DNA of 64,000 nt from Balamuthia mandrillaris (GCA_031835245.1 JAVKOQ010000014.1:16001-80000), one strand, 5' to 3'; positions 23,132 to 35,003 are shown, counted from the first letter of the stretch. The notes: generated by a model not told the origin, from the letters alone. Translations and numbers: made by a program.

Positions 23132-23996
23132 TGTTTGATATTGTTAAAAAGGGATACTTGCAATGGAGCAATTGGAAGTAGTAATGCAAAGCAGACACAA
23201 TACAAACTGAAGGTAAGTCATACCTCTGAGGTAAGTCATACTTACTCAAAGATTTGCTTGCCTATGACTTACTTTGATTGGATTGCTTTGTGAAAATAGT
23301 AAAAAAGAAAGGAATTCACACAACCTAAAGCTAGGTTGAAATGCACTTTGTTAGAAAACTCCAATATAATAGCTCTTCTTTTTTTCCTGTTGACCTCTCT
23401 TTCTTGCCTCTTGGCTTTCATCTTGTCCTTTCTTGATGCTTTCTCTCTGTCTCTGCCCTTTTATTGATTTTTTTTTCTCAATTGAGTGTATATCTATAAG
23501 CTATTTCTTACTTATCTTGATTTGTTGATCATTGCCGATACAACTAACCTTTCACTTCTTTCTTTATTCTTCTTTAGCTTATATTAATACCTAGTCCATG
23601 TTAGCCTTTTGTTATTTCTTTTAGATTTCTTTTTCATAGAACTTAGGAATTTTACTTTCTTCCTTCTGACATGTGCTTGGGCCTTTGGGTTCTACAAAAC
23701 AGCATTAAATACCATTTTTCATTATTTTTGTATTTTTTAAAATCCTTGTTTCTGTGTATAAGGAAGGAAATTTTCACACATGCTGCAAGTTCATTGCATA
23801 ATTCCTACTAGCTGCACTAGTAGACCTGGTTAGGTGATCCTTTTTCTTTTGTCTATTCTCTGCTTAGCATAAAAAGAGGGGGCAAAAGAAGAAGAAAGAG
23901 GCAACAAAAGGTGCACATATATCTTCCACAAACTAGCTGTGATCAATTGTGAGACTTCTTTTTCTAGGCTGCTGCTCTCAAGGTGGGTTTGAGAAT

Positions 23997-24469
23997 GCAA
24001 AAAACATTGCTTACCTGGCAGCAAACTATTCCCTGCTTAGCTTTCTCCCTTGTGATGCAGATTCAAGGATGGAAAGAAAAAGGGTTTTGGGATGTGCTGC
24101 TTTTCAAGAGATTTCTTGGACCTAAATACTTGTCTTGCCTGTTGCCTCAACACATCTCTTCTTTTGGGTGGTGGTTGTAAGTAATCTCCACTCAAAGAGA
24201 AAGAGTGAAGGATAGCATTGTAAAAGTAGCAAAGAAAGACACCCCAGTAAGAGGGGAGTTTGTATGTAATGTACTCTACACAAAAACCAATTATATACAA
24301 ACCAACAGCAAGTATACTGGTCTCTTGGTCTATTGTGGATCTCATAGCTTCTTCCTCATGATAGAGGAAAAGGAGGACAGTGGTGAAAGATGAAGAAAAA
24401 CAAAGGTAGCTTGTAGGAAGTCTTGGTAAGCAGGGAATAGTTTGCTGCCAGGTAAGCAATGTTTTTTGC
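23997..24469. repeat. 43-bp perfect inverted repeat enclosing 387 bp
   Basis: The left arm 23997-24039 begins GCAAAAAACATTGCTTACCT. The right arm 24427-24469 is its exact reverse complement over all 43 bases. The arms stop matching abruptly on both sides. The 387 bases between them carry no credible open frame. This fits a small non-autonomous DNA transposon (MITE-like) or a foldback structure. No clear target-site duplication flanks the arms, so the transposon reading is uncertain. Confidence 0.7.
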
Positions 24470-24780
24470 TTAGCATTTTTAGCTTTCTATGAAAATCCTG
24501 GAACTTCTCAGGAGAATGATACACAAACAAGATGACAGGAAAAGCAGTGTTGAAGTGAAGTTGTGGAAACAGAAAAACTTACTTTAGCTCAGCACAGCAA
24601 AAAACAAACCTTCAATGCTCATTTCTCTCTGGAACAAAGAATAAGTGAGCAATATGAACCACCCTGGGATGGTATATGTATTCTGTCTTGCTGGAGGAAC
24701 AAAGAGAAAGAAATAATGCAATGAAGCAACCTGATGGAAGATAAACCTGCATGTACATAACTCTGGGTTTGTTCACAAGA

Positions 24781-24884
24781 AAAAGGGGTGTGGACCAAAG
24801 TGTGTGCTTGGAATGTGTTATGAGGAAAAAGGGAAAATAAAAGGGAGTGAGAGAATTTGGGGCACCCAGGGAAGGGAGAGTGTT
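24781..24884 (+). repeat. Dispersed repeat, copy A
   Basis: Starting AAAAGGGGTGTGGACCAAAG, this about 104-base segment aligns, with several substitutions and small gaps, to 51984-52080 in the same orientation. Shared blocks include GTGTGGACCAAAGTGTGTGC, AGGGAAAATAAAA and AATTTGGGG. It lies in an AT-rich, gene-free stretch, as does the other copy. Confidence 0.75.
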
Positions 24885-25062
24885 CCCTGCCAGGAAGTTA
24901 TTTATTTTTTTTTTTTTTGTTGGAAACATCCAAAAAAGAAAGACAAAAATGAATTTTTTGGGAAAAAAAAAAGAAGGAAGAGCAAGGTAATGTTGCACGG
25001 CCAACAAAGTACAATATAAAATACAAGGCGGGGACGTTTCGTTTGAACAACCACACCACGAA

Positions 25063-25224
25063 ATGCATTCCTCCTTGCTGGAAATAATGATAGCCTTACT
25101 TGTGGCTGCTGCCCTTTTCGCCTGCAGTGCCGGAGAGGCTGTTGATCTGCCCCACTCCGTTCATTCTCTTGATGGTACCGTAGTCTTGTTCTCCTTCTAC
25201 TGCTACTTCCTCTAACCTCCTTTC

Positions 25225-25268
<44 letters not shown>

Positions 25269-26497
25269 ACAACAAAGTCCTTTCTTCTGCTCCTTCTTTC
25301 AAAGAGGAATCACCTCTCAACAAGGAAATGCTTCGCTGGCTGCTCTCCTCCAAAGAGGGGCGAGAGGTGAGCCACGAAGAACTAGCCGCCTTTCCACAAT
25401 ACAATGAGACATGGTCTTCTCTCATCTCAGTCGGCGTTGCTCAAGACCTCCCTTCTCTCTCCCACGTAAAGCTCCCTCTTTCATTTCCTTTTCTTCTTTG
25501 CTGGCCACCAAATCAAACAAAACGAACAAACAAAAGGCTGCTTCGAGACTAGCCAGCAAAGTGCTGCGTGATGAGACGACGCATTTGGAGTTGAGCTGCG
25601 CTGCCCTTCAAGGCACCTTCCGTTTTGTGCGAGCGGCTACCACCCCTTCCATTCGGGAGGCTGCTTCTGCCAGCAAGTGCCAGCTGCCAACCTCCGCCTT
25701 TGATGTCTCATCTTCGTATTGGAGGCGGGGTGTGGAAAGACATGACGTGTCGGCGGTGATTGCGCCGCGTAAAGTAAGCGCACAGGCTGAGGGCTCCTCT
25801 TGTGAACAAGGGGCAACTTTTGCTGAGGCCATTGCGGTTGCGTACTCTTTCTTCCTTTCGATTTCTTTCTGTCTTTCTTGTTCTTGTTCTTGTTCTTGTT
25901 CTTGTTCTTGTTCTTGTTCTTGTTCTTCTTCTTCTTCTTCTTCTTCTTCTTCTTCTTCTTCTTCTTCTTCTTCTTCTTCCTTCATTCTCATTTATTTTTT
26001 GTTTAGTATGCCAAAGAACGACTCCGAACGTCCTTCTCAAATGTGTTGTACTGCGAAGAAGAGGTAGGCCTCGCTTTCTTTTCTCTTTAGAGTTTCTTCC
26101 TTGTCAAAAGCGTTCCTTCAATATGACTCATTTATACCCATTGCCAAGACATGGACAGAAGAAGTTAGAACTCAACACCTCGTTGCAATTATCCAAATAG
26201 CAAGCAAAGAAGGAGCAGCGCCCGACTATTTGTTGGTGATTCATGATTCCTCCTCGCAGTTGTTGCTATCTCTGGCTGGTTCTTCTCTGGGCAAAGACGT
26301 CACCGCTTCTCCCACTCTCCAATTACGCCATATAGATTACACTTTGATGGTGGAGGACATGGACGGCAACACCCGTTCTTTGTTGGTCTCACGTTCTACT
26401 GTTGCTTCCTCTGTTGCGTCTTCTCCCTCGTTTAGATTGCTGAAAAGTGTTGTTCTCTCTAAAGGGTCTGATATTGAAGGTCAATTCTCTCCCTCCT

Positions 26498-26548
<51 letters not shown>

Positions 26549-26721
26549 CAACAATGTTTACCTTTGTCTCTGCAGGTGGAATGCGACGAAGATCAAGCCC
26601 TGACACCCTCTCTGCTGATGGGCACAAAAACCTGACGGTCATGAGCTACAACATTTGGAACTTCAATGCAAATTGGGAAGAGAGAAAAGTATTGATCGCC
26701 AATGAGGTATTGGCTTCTTTC

Positions 26722-26764
<43 letters not shown>

Positions 26765-27643
26765 ACACAACTCAAATGGCGCGACAATAAGATTATGAAA
26801 GTAGAACCAGACATTGTTGGTGTTCAGGAGATACGACAACGCTATGGCACCGGGCTGTCCATAAACCCGAGCCAACTGGAAGACTTGGCGGCCTTGTTAC
26901 CCGACTATCACTCGTGGATCTATCAACCGGCCATGCGTTACACCAACGAGCAAGAAGGCGTTGGCATTCTCACCCGTCATCCTATTCTCAACCACAGTTA
27001 CATCGACCTCACGTTTGTTCCTGGCACTAATGATCTCAACCAACGGTTCTCTCTTCTCCCTTCTCTCTCTCTCTCTCTCTCTCTCTCCCACGCTCATATA
27101 GTACACTTTAAAAAAAGGGTGGTATTGCGTGCGTTAGTAGATAGCCCGACCGGTCCCATCCAGTTCTTCGTGACTCACTTCACGTATGCGCAAGGACGTG
27201 GCCAGATGAGCAATGCATTGGAGCTGCTCCGCTTCATGCATCAGCACAGCAACGGCAGTGCCGTTGCTCAAGTGGCCGTTGGTGATTTTAACGTCTACAC
27301 CGGCGACGAGCGGCCTGCCGATTTTCTGACAGGAAAGTCCAGCTTTTCGAGTCAAAGGGGTGACTTGCGAGATGCTTGGGAAGAGACCGCTCTTCCCAAC
27401 AAAACTATGACTAAGGAGGATGTGGATGGCGTTAAAAAGAGCGGTTATACATTCAGCAACCTGCCGAATGCGAAGTTGATAAACCGTGCCGACCGGATTT
27501 ATGTGAGGAAGGAGGCCGCTGCATCGCGACTCAGTGTGGTGGAGACGAAGAGAATTGGCTTTGTGGAAAGCACTGGCGGCGTGCCTGCCTCGGATCATCT
27601 CGGTCTCTATTCTTTGTTGCAGATAGAGCCTGTCGATGCTTAG
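25063..27643 (+). CDS. Secreted endonuclease/exonuclease/phosphatase (EEP) family protein
   Basis: The start MHSSLLEIMIALLVAAALFA is a signal peptide, so the product enters the secretory route. A middle region of about 280 residues that I do not recognise is followed by an EEP (DNase I/sphingomyelinase-like) domain. The motifs are NLTVMSYNIWNFN, DIVGVQEIRQ (metal-binding Glu), YQPAMRYTNEQEGVGILTRH, FFVTHFTYAQGRGQMSNALE (catalytic-region His), VAVGDFNVYTGDE (GDFN) and ASDHLGLYSLL (SDH general-base pair). All expected catalytic residues are present, so a working phosphodiesterase or nuclease is likely. The substrate cannot be told from sequence. The gene has about eight introns, several dominated by CT or TTC arrays. 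The product is about 640 residues. Confidence 0.85.
25877..25980 (+). repeat. Intronic (TTGTTC)n then (TTC)n array
   Basis: Eight or so TTGTTC units pass directly into about 18 TTC units within an intron of the EEP gene. The array ends about 24 bases before the TTTAG acceptor and so extends the pyrimidine tract. Confidence 0.9.
26511..26543 (+). repeat. Intronic CT array (EEP gene)
   Basis: CT dinucleotides on the sense strand, in the intron before the exon starting GGAATGCGACGAAG. Similar CT arrays occur at 26722-26761 and 27062-27090 in the next two introns of the same gene. Confidence 0.9.
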
Positions 27644-27704
27644 CGAAGAATGATGAAAGGGAAGCTTTTGTTTTTTTGTTTGGTATGTTTAAATAAGTTT
27701 AATG

Positions 27705-28736
27705 TTAGTGAAAAAGGAATCCAGCTCTGTCGAGGAATATGTAACAAACGACAGAGAGGAAGAAAATGACCCCAAAAGCAATGAGAAGGGTATCAGTGCA
27801 CTCTCTTCGCTTCATCTTGACGAGCAGGCCATGCGCCACCCGCACCACTCCCCTGTACATCCTATGGTGTTGCGTAGTCTTGTTCAACATATCTGATTGC
27901 TCTTCTACTCTTATGCGATAATAACATTGCAACATGTTTGTGAGAAGAACGGATGAGAGAACGACAGAAGGGACCAAGGATAAGAGAGATGCGAGAACGA
28001 ACCGAGCGTAGAGATGGTAGCACTGCTGCGTGCCAGCTCTTGCGCCATCAGTTGGCGTGTTCGCCGCAGAGAAGACGTGATATTGCTGTGAGCCTTCAGC
28101 ACATCTCTCTTCGCCCTGGTAAACGTTTTTTAAACGTGACATCAACCAAATCAAAAATGTGTATGAAAGAGAGAGCAAACCTGGCTTTGCGTTGGCGCAA
28201 AAGATCCTCTCCGCCTTGAAGTAATGCTTCTCGCTCGCGAACGTGCCTTTTTTCCATGGCCTGCTTGCATGCCAGGTTCGCTTTCCGCAACAACAAACGA
28301 AGGCTTTGAAATAGGTGTGGATGAACGAATGCGTGAATGAAAGTTTTGGTTGATCAAAAAAGTAGAGGGAGGAGATGACTTCTTACTCTGCAAGTTCTTT
28401 GTTATGGCAGTCTACTGCATGTAGAAGCTTTTTGCGCTCCTCCTCGCTATCCTCTTCTTCAGCAAACAACTTCAACTCCTTAAGTTGAAGAGGAAAAGCA
28501 ACGTTAGCCTTCTCTGCTTCTTTTTTTGTTTTGTTTGTTCGGATGGACTGACTGGACAACACGCAAACCTTAATCCTTGCTTTGAGTTGTTTCAGATCAG
28601 CATTGATCTCTACGTTTCTCTCGTTTATGTGTTGGATTGAATTTACTGGTTGGTCTTTCAGGCCTTTGATGCATTGTCGCAATCGCCACTCTTCCTCCAC
28701 CAACTCTGCGATTCTGTGCTTGCTGCGTTCTTCCAT
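27705..28736 (-). CDS. SEC20: Sec20/BNIP1-type ER SNARE
   Basis: Five exons on the minus strand: 28736-28569, 28478-28387, 28303-28181, then one starting at 28115, and the last ending at 27705. The joined protein has an N-terminal coiled-coil (RLRQCIKGLKDQPVNSIQHI), the Sec20 signature RKANLACKQAM followed by ALLQGGEDLLRQRKA, a SNARE-like helix SSLRRTRQLMAQELARSSAT, and GLLVKMKRRECTDTLLIAFG leading into a single C-terminal membrane anchor (VIFFLSVVCYIFLDRAG). The human protein has RKANLTCK, LLQGGDLLRQRK and RRELTDKLLIF at the same places. Sec20/BNIP1 is the Qb SNARE for Golgi-to-ER retrograde vesicles, with syntaxin 18 and Use1. The 3' end lies only 61 bases from the EEP stop codon, in convergent orientation. 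Confidence 0.93.
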
Positions 28737-28985
28737 CCTTTCTTTCTTTTTTTTTTTAAATCCAAGAAATCATGTCGTCACGGAAACATCTGCAAATATT
28801 TGCTGCTGATGTCATCATCAGAAGACTGATCGATCTCCAGAGGAGCACTCAAGGAGCAAGGAGAGCGCAGAGGGAGGATTCAGAAGAGAACAAGAAGGAA
28901 AGGGAAGCAACAAAAAAAAAAGGGGTTATTGGTTACGATAGCACCTCTCGCAAAAAAAGCAACAGCAAGGATAGGGGTCCCGAGG

Positions 28986-30448
28986 TTAGGGCTTGCTGTA
29001 GTAAAGGAGACGAGAGGCATCACCGGGATCACACCCTTGCCGATACCTTTCCTGCCACTTGAGAATGATTTTGCGCTTCTTGATAGGGATCTCCAACTTT
29101 CTCAGCTCCAGGTTCTTGGAGAGGAACAGCTCGTCCCAGCTCTTGAACTTTTCAACAAAATCCTCGCACTTGATCTTCTTCAAGAAGCTTTCCACCGTTT
29201 CGCCATCTGTTGTTGTCAGCATCATAAAAAGAATAGGGATCTAATGTAAGGAGAAAAGAGACGAGAAGCAAAAACATATAGAAGGGTTGAAGAGAAGAGA
29301 TCACGGAAAAATAGAAAAAGAGTAAGAGGGAAGGCAGTACCGCGAGGAGCAGGGATCTTGGGATAAAAGTAATAACGGTGGCCAGGCGGGGTGGGTGGTG
29401 GTGCAACTTGGTTGTGGTGCTTAGGGAAATTACGCATGTGGTGCACATAAGCAAACTTCTTCTTTTCCTCTTCCCCCTCCTTTTGCTCTGTATCCTCCTG
29501 CTCAATCTCTTCCTCTTCCTCTTCCGCCTCCTCCTCTTCTTCTTCCGCCTCCTCTTCTCCCTCTTCTCTCATTGCCCCTTCCTCCCCCTTTATCAGAGGC
29601 GAGTGCGGCTCTGGCGGCTTCAAGCTAAACAACTTGTGCCAGTCCAACAGCTGAAAGGCGCCCTCATAGTTGGGGTGCGGGTAGAGCTTCCTCAGCTTCT
29701 CCACCTCCTTAGGGTCCAGCCCCTGCTCGGCGGTCTTCCTCCTAAAGTCCCACCCAATCTGCTGCACGGTGGAGTCCAAGCAGTACCTGTTGGCAGCAGA
29801 GAGAAGGTGCTTATTCTCGTTCTCGGGGGCCTCCTCCTCGAGGTCGACGTCCACGTTGGGCGGCCGGCCGTGCGTCTCGTAGAACTCCCACATGGATTCG
29901 GTGGTGGGAAGGGTTTGCGCAAAGGCCTCCAGCTCCGCATGCTCAGTCGCCAACGCCTCCAAGCCCTCCTTTCCGTCCAACTCTTCTTTGAGGGCGTTGT
30001 CAGGGTCCGCCATTTGCGCCATTCGCTCCACCGTTTGCGAGGATTGGTTCTGGTCTAACATACGGGAGAAGACGGTGGAAGGAGGAGCGGAGGAAGAGGA
30101 AGAGGAGGAAGGGGGTTTTGGAGCTCTGTTCCCTTGCCCCGGTTTTTCGTTCTTGAATACTGTGCTTGAGAGCATGTTGAGAAGGTTTTCGTTGGAAGAC
30201 CCCGAGTTCGAGCCAGAACCCGAACCAGCACCACCACCTCGATCTCCAGCTCCAGCAGCTCCAGGCTTTGAGCCGGAGCCCTTTGAGCCAGGGTTGGATC
30301 CGCCGCCGGATGAACCAGAGGGGGCACCCGCATAGCAGCGGCGGGAGGAGAGGCAGAGGGGAGCAAAAGGCAAGAAGGGCTGTCGGAGGCGAGCTCCACT
30401 CAACGACCGCGCCCACACAAGCTGGCTCTCACCCGCGCGACGCATCAT
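28986..30448 (-). CDS. mS41/FYV4-like mitochondrial ribosomal protein with long N-terminal extension
   Basis: Two exons, 30448-29341 and 29206-28986, are joined in phase across a 134-base intron. The N-terminus MMRRAGESQLVWARSLSGAR is rich in Arg and Ser with no acidic residue after the first Glu, as in mitochondrial targeting peptides. The C-terminal exon has ETVESFLKKIKCEDFVEKFK, SWDELFLSKNLELRKLEIPI and KILKW-like ending, the SAM-like 'IGR' motif of Fyv4/mS41, a protein of the mitochondrial small subunit. Between them lie Gly/Ser and acidic low-complexity tracts and a block (STVQQIGWDFRRKTAEQGLD) that I cannot place. At about 442 residues it is far longer than yeast Fyv4 (about 130). The family assignment rests on the C-terminal domain only. 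Confidence 0.65.
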
Positions 30449-30804
30449 CTTTTCAGTGCGGTTCGTCTCGACGAGGCGTCTAAATCAAAGGACCGCTTTC
30501 TTTTCTTTTCTTTTTTTTTTTGTGGCCTCTTTTTTTTTTTTATTTTTGGTGGGGTCCCTATTTTCGAAACACACGTCATGTTCAGATCCATCGATCTTTA
30601 ATTTATTCCAAGAATGGATTGATGAGTCGACAGTATATCTTGCTTTAAAATGGCGGGAATTTTCAACGGTTAGTAAAATAGTGTGCCGCTCCGTATTATT
30701 ATTTGCTAGCGCTGAGGGGAGAGCTGCTGGCGCAGAAGATTGGAAGAAAGAGGTCCAGCAGCAAAACTGCGTGGTGGCAAAGAGGATCCACAAACGAACA
30801 ATGG
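30449..30804. promoter_or_regulatory. Divergent mS41-like / RFC1 promoter
   Basis: About 356 bases between two divergent starts. T-rich near 30500-30545, then GC-richer. An in-frame first coding exon for RFC1 further left cannot be excluded. No TATA box or known operator is clear. Confidence 0.4.
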
Positions 30805-32836
30805 TTTGATTTTTTTTTGATCGCGAAGCCTTTTGTGAAAAAAACAAACAGCAGCTGATTTTTTCATGCTTTATCCAACGCTGTGCCAACAACCAAAAAA
30901 AAAGAGCTTAATCACAAATTATTTCAAGGCTGGCGCGGACAAGAGTGGAGGAGGTAAGAGCGCCGGTGGATCCGCTTCCAAAGGAAAAAAACTCTCCGTT
31001 CTCTCAGGTCTCTTCTTCGACCTCTTTTTTTTTTAGGTTTGTTTGATTTGCTTAACACTGATGTTAACCAACACATAAAGATGAGGACTCCAACTCTGAA
31101 GAAGAATTTCAACAGAGGTACTTTTTCCTTTCTTCTCTCTCTTCCATCCCTCTCTTGTGGCTCTCTTTCTTCTCACACATTGATGAATACGCCAAAAACA
31201 GTTCAGCTCCTCAGAGAACCAAGAAACAAGCGCCCGTAAAAGAAGAAACGCCAAAGAGCAAGAAAAAGACCGCCAAAGGGAGTAACAACTCTGTAACAAC
31301 CACTCCAGCTGCCACAACCACCACAACAAACAAGAAGAGCAAAAGAGATGACCCTCCGTGGCCAGAGTTGAAGCGACCGGTTGGCAGGTCCTCTGCTGCC
31401 ACTCCAAGTGGTAGAGGAAAACGAAAGCGAGAGGCAGCGTTTACTCCAGAAAAGAAAACAGCGAATGATACCGAAGAAGAAGAAGAAAAAGCGGAGATGG
31501 CGAATAGAAACCTACCACGGCCACAAAAAGAAGAGAGCAAACAAGGAAAGCAGCTGTTTATGGATTTGGTGGAGGAAGAAGATGAACATGACAGTATCGA
31601 GTCCTTTCCAGAGGAATCAAGCCCTGCTCCTACTCGTCGATCTTCCTCTTCCAAAAAGGACTCTCCGCCGTGGAAGGAAGTCCAGAGCCCAAAAAAGAAG
31701 AAAGCAAAAACGGAGGCTGCCTCTACCGTTACTTCTACTTCGACTCCTACAAACATTCCTCAGAAAGATACATCTGCTGCTGCCTCTCCTAGGAAAGGAA
31801 AGGGCAACCCTACTGCTTAGTACGTATTTCTCTATTTAAACTTGCATCCATTCGCTCACTACATTTTGTTCATTAATTTTTGGACCCATGAAGCCATTAT
31901 TGGGCAAACCGAGGTCCCCCGCCAAACTTGGGAGGAAAGGAAATTCCTCAAGGAAAGCCCAATTGTCTATATGGCAAAGTGTTTTTGTTTACTGGAGTGT
32001 TGGACTCATTGGAGCGAGACGATGCTATACGTTTAGTCGAACATTATGCTGGGTATTTACGACTTGCCAATGCCTCTTTATTTTCTATTATGTGTTAACC
32101 CTTTCCCTCTCTCTCTCTCTCTCTCTCTCTCTCGTTTCTTCTCCCTCTCTCCTTTCTCCCCCCCAAAAAAAAAAATACACAGAAAAGTGGTGAAGACAAC
32201 AGCCAAGAGCCTTACACATATAGTTATCGGAACAGAGCCTGGCTTTAGCAAGTTACAAAAGCTGGAGGACAGAAAGGACGTGGTCCGTCTTGACGAAGAT
32301 GGCTTGCTAGACCTAATCCGTACTGCTCCTGAACAAAAGCTATCCCAGGCCGTCCTTGCCAAGCTGAGCAAGTCCGCCAAACTCTCCGCTCCAAGCACTA
32401 CTCCCTTCCAAACATCCACCTCTGCATCAGCCCCAACTGCTACCGGTGTTGCTCCCACAAGGCTTCCTTCGCCGCTTGTTACCGCCAACTTTTCAGAGGA
32501 AAGGAAGAAAGAGCTGAAAGGGGCGCTTTGGGCGGATAAACACAAGCCCCGAGCTACCATTGAACTTATAGGTAATCCAGGCGTGATCAAGAAGCTCTCT
32601 GACTGGCTGCATAATTGGGACATACCTCAACCGGTGAAGGGTGGCAAGGGCAAGGCCACTATGGAGAAGGGCAGGCCCATTCGTTCGCGGGAGAACGGCT
32701 ATAATGCCGTGCTCCTCTCTGGCCCACCTGGCATTGGCAAGACTTCTGCTGCTATGCTTGTTGCCAGAGAATGTGGATATACTCCCATTGAATTTAATGC
32801 TAGTGATGTCAGGAGCAAAAAACTTATTCAGGTTTG

Positions 32837-32880
<44 letters not shown>

Positions 32881-32881
32881 A

Positions 32882-32912
<31 letters not shown>

Positions 32913-33279
32913 GTGTGCTTAGTTCTTATGTCATCATTATGCAGACTACTGTTGCGCAGTCGAACGACAACCGGTCTATTGGTGAATTCTTTGCTGGCGT
33001 ACTTTTTCTCTTCTTTATGCCCCCCCCCCTGCTTCCCCAACTAATGCTATTCCTCTTATGCAGACGGAACAAAAGAACACCGAGGGCAAAAAAGCGTGTA
33101 TCATCATGGACGAAGTGGATGGTATGTCTTCGGGGGATCGAGGAGGCATGGCAGAAATTATTTCAATGATCAAAACAAGTAAGATTCCTATCATATGCCT
33201 GTGCAATGACCGTGACAGCCCAAAGGTCCGCTCCCTTGCCAACCACTGCCTTGATCTTCGCTTTCACAGGTGCGCAACG

Positions 33280-33310
<31 letters not shown>

Positions 33311-34858
33311 ACTTTATTTATTATTTGCCTGGTTTAGACCCACAACGCTACAGATACAAAAGAGAGTGGAACACATTTTGCAGTTGGAAGGAATGCGAGT
33401 CGATCCAGAAGCTTTGACTCGCGTCATCGAATCAGTACATGGCGACGTGCGTCAACTACTTAATCTATTACAGATGTGGCGCGTTGGCACCAAAAACATA
33501 GGCAAGGAAGGCCTTCAGGAGAGGCTGCAGTCCATCCACAAGAATGTACAGCTGGGGCCGTTTGACGTGATTCCTAAATTGTTGGACGCGCAGCAATCTG
33601 CTACCTATTCTCTTTCCGACAAGATCGACTTTTATTTTGTGGACTACTCTCTGGTTCCTCTTCTCATTTTCGTAAGTTCTCGCTCCAGCCCCTCTTGATT
33701 GCTCCCTCAGGAGCATGCTCTCTTTCCCTCGCCCATTTCTAATAACCTTGGAAACAAAAACAGGAAAATTATCTTCACACGAGGCCAAAAGGTGCAAAAG
33801 GAATATCACGGGACCAGAAGGTGGAGAAGGCCGTAGAGATGGATATCATATCCGCAGCTGTTGACTCAATATCGGACGGTGATCTTATGACACCTCTCAT
33901 AATGGGAGAGCAACATTGGTCCCTTGCTCCGGCCCACGGCGTGATCTCTACCGTGCGTCCTGCTTCCTTAGTTGAGGGAAGCTTGATGGCTAGACCTTCT
34001 TTCCCACAGTACTTTTGTCCCTCTCTTCATTTTATTTCTCTTCTGTTGCTCATAAATCAACACAAAATTAGGTACTTGGCCAAGTTCTCGACCACGAAGA
34101 AGAATATGCGCCTCTTAAAGGAAGTATCTGTGCACAGCAGCGGTGCTGTCTCAGGAACCAAAGCCCAGTTGTGTTTGGACTATCTACCGCACATGAAGCG
34201 TGCTCTCGCACGACCACTCATTAAACGTGGAGCGGTCAGTTGAATTCTTTCATTGTTTCGTTTATTTTGCTATGAGCGGATGGACTTTTATTGACTTAAA
34301 TGGCTACTTGCAGGATGGAATTGATGAGGTGATCGAATTTATGGATTCGTACGGACTCGGGCGGGAGGATTGGGACTCTGTGATGGACCTCTCCAAGTTC
34401 TCCTTTTCCGAAGATGTCTCAAAGAAGATAAACAAAAATTTGAAAACTGCATTCAGCAAAGCGTACGTTTCTCTCTCTCTCCCTCCCTCCTCTTTGTTGA
34501 TTATTATTATTAACTAGTGGCTTTTGTTCACAAATAAAGTTATAAAGCAACTCATACCGCTGTGAAGCGGACTACTGCTAAAGAAGCTCTTAACATTGTG
34601 GTTAACGAAGAGGTCGCAGCAGCAGGCGAAGAGGAAGATGGAGCCGGACTTGCTTCATTGACAGCGGAAGACGATGAGGATGAAGAAGAGGAGGACACTG
34701 GGTTGGACGTTAACAAACTCAAAGGCAATCCCATGATCAAAGTTAAACCCCTCAAAGCAGCAGCCACCAACAGCAGAAGTGGGAAAGGCCAGAGCAGAAC
34801 TGCAGGCACAAAGGGGAAAGGCAAAGGCAAAGGGAAGGGCAAAGGAAAGGCAAAATAA
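30805..34858 (+). CDS. RFC1: Replication factor C subunit 1 (RFC1), clamp-loader large subunit
   Basis: Multi-exon. The most likely start is ATG at 30805, which spliced to 30905 gives MSLITNYFK, a PCNA-interacting (PIP-type) N-terminus like yeast MVNISDFF. An unspliced alternative starts at 30866. Next come a Lys/Ser/Pro-rich linker, a BRCT domain (GKPNCLYGKVFLFTGVLDSL; KVVKTTAKSLTHIVIGTEP), then the AAA+ module: ALWADKHKPRATIELIGNPG, Walker A SGPPGIGKTSAAMLVARECG, FNASDVRSKK, Walker B IIMDEVDGM, sensor 1 IPIICLCNDRDSPK and the RFC1 C-terminal domain (MGPFDV-like LGPFDVIPKLLDAQQS; DYSLVP; ICDGDL-like SISDGDLMT). The C-terminus is a Gly/Lys-rich tail. RFC1 pairs with RFC2-5 to load PCNA at primer ends. 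Several introns consist largely of CT arrays. Confidence 0.96.
32106..32133 (+). repeat. Intronic CT array (RFC1, within the BRCT region)
   Basis: Sense-strand CT dinucleotides in the intron that divides the BRCT domain, followed by a further pyrimidine run up to the CACAG acceptor. Confidence 0.9.
32836..32912 (+). repeat. Intronic CT array (RFC1, after FNASDVRSKK exon)
   Basis: A 77-base imperfect CT array beginning directly after the donor (CAG|GTTTG). It makes up most of this intron of about 110 bases. Confidence 0.9.
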
Positions 34859-35003
34859 ACGAACCACCATTTCACAACAACTGTGACTCCTCATCTCACT
34901 AGCACAGGACACCATTACCACCACCACGAAACCACAAAGGAAGAAAGTTGGTGTCCTTCCTTTATTGTTCTATTTGGTTTTGTAATTTTTTGTTGCATGA
35001 AAA

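Larger units (their letters stand above)
23132..25062. other. AT-rich gene-free stretch
   Basis: About 1.9 kb without a supported gene. The base composition is clearly richer in A and T than the flanking genes. It holds a short repeated and inverted motif near 23213-23275 (AGGTAAGTCATAC twice, then TATGACTTAC), a 43-base perfect inverted repeat (23997-24039 against 24427-24469), and one copy of a repeat shared with 51984-52080. Open frames are short and lysine/phenylalanine-rich. It may be a decayed mobile element plus the promoter of the secreted phosphodiesterase gene on its right. Confidence 0.6.

Noticed and set aside
29378-30335. Plus-strand frames opposite the mS41-like gene
   Set aside because: Composition is the mirror of the Ser/Glu-rich minus-strand protein. 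The minus strand has the presequence, a valid intron and the IGR motif.
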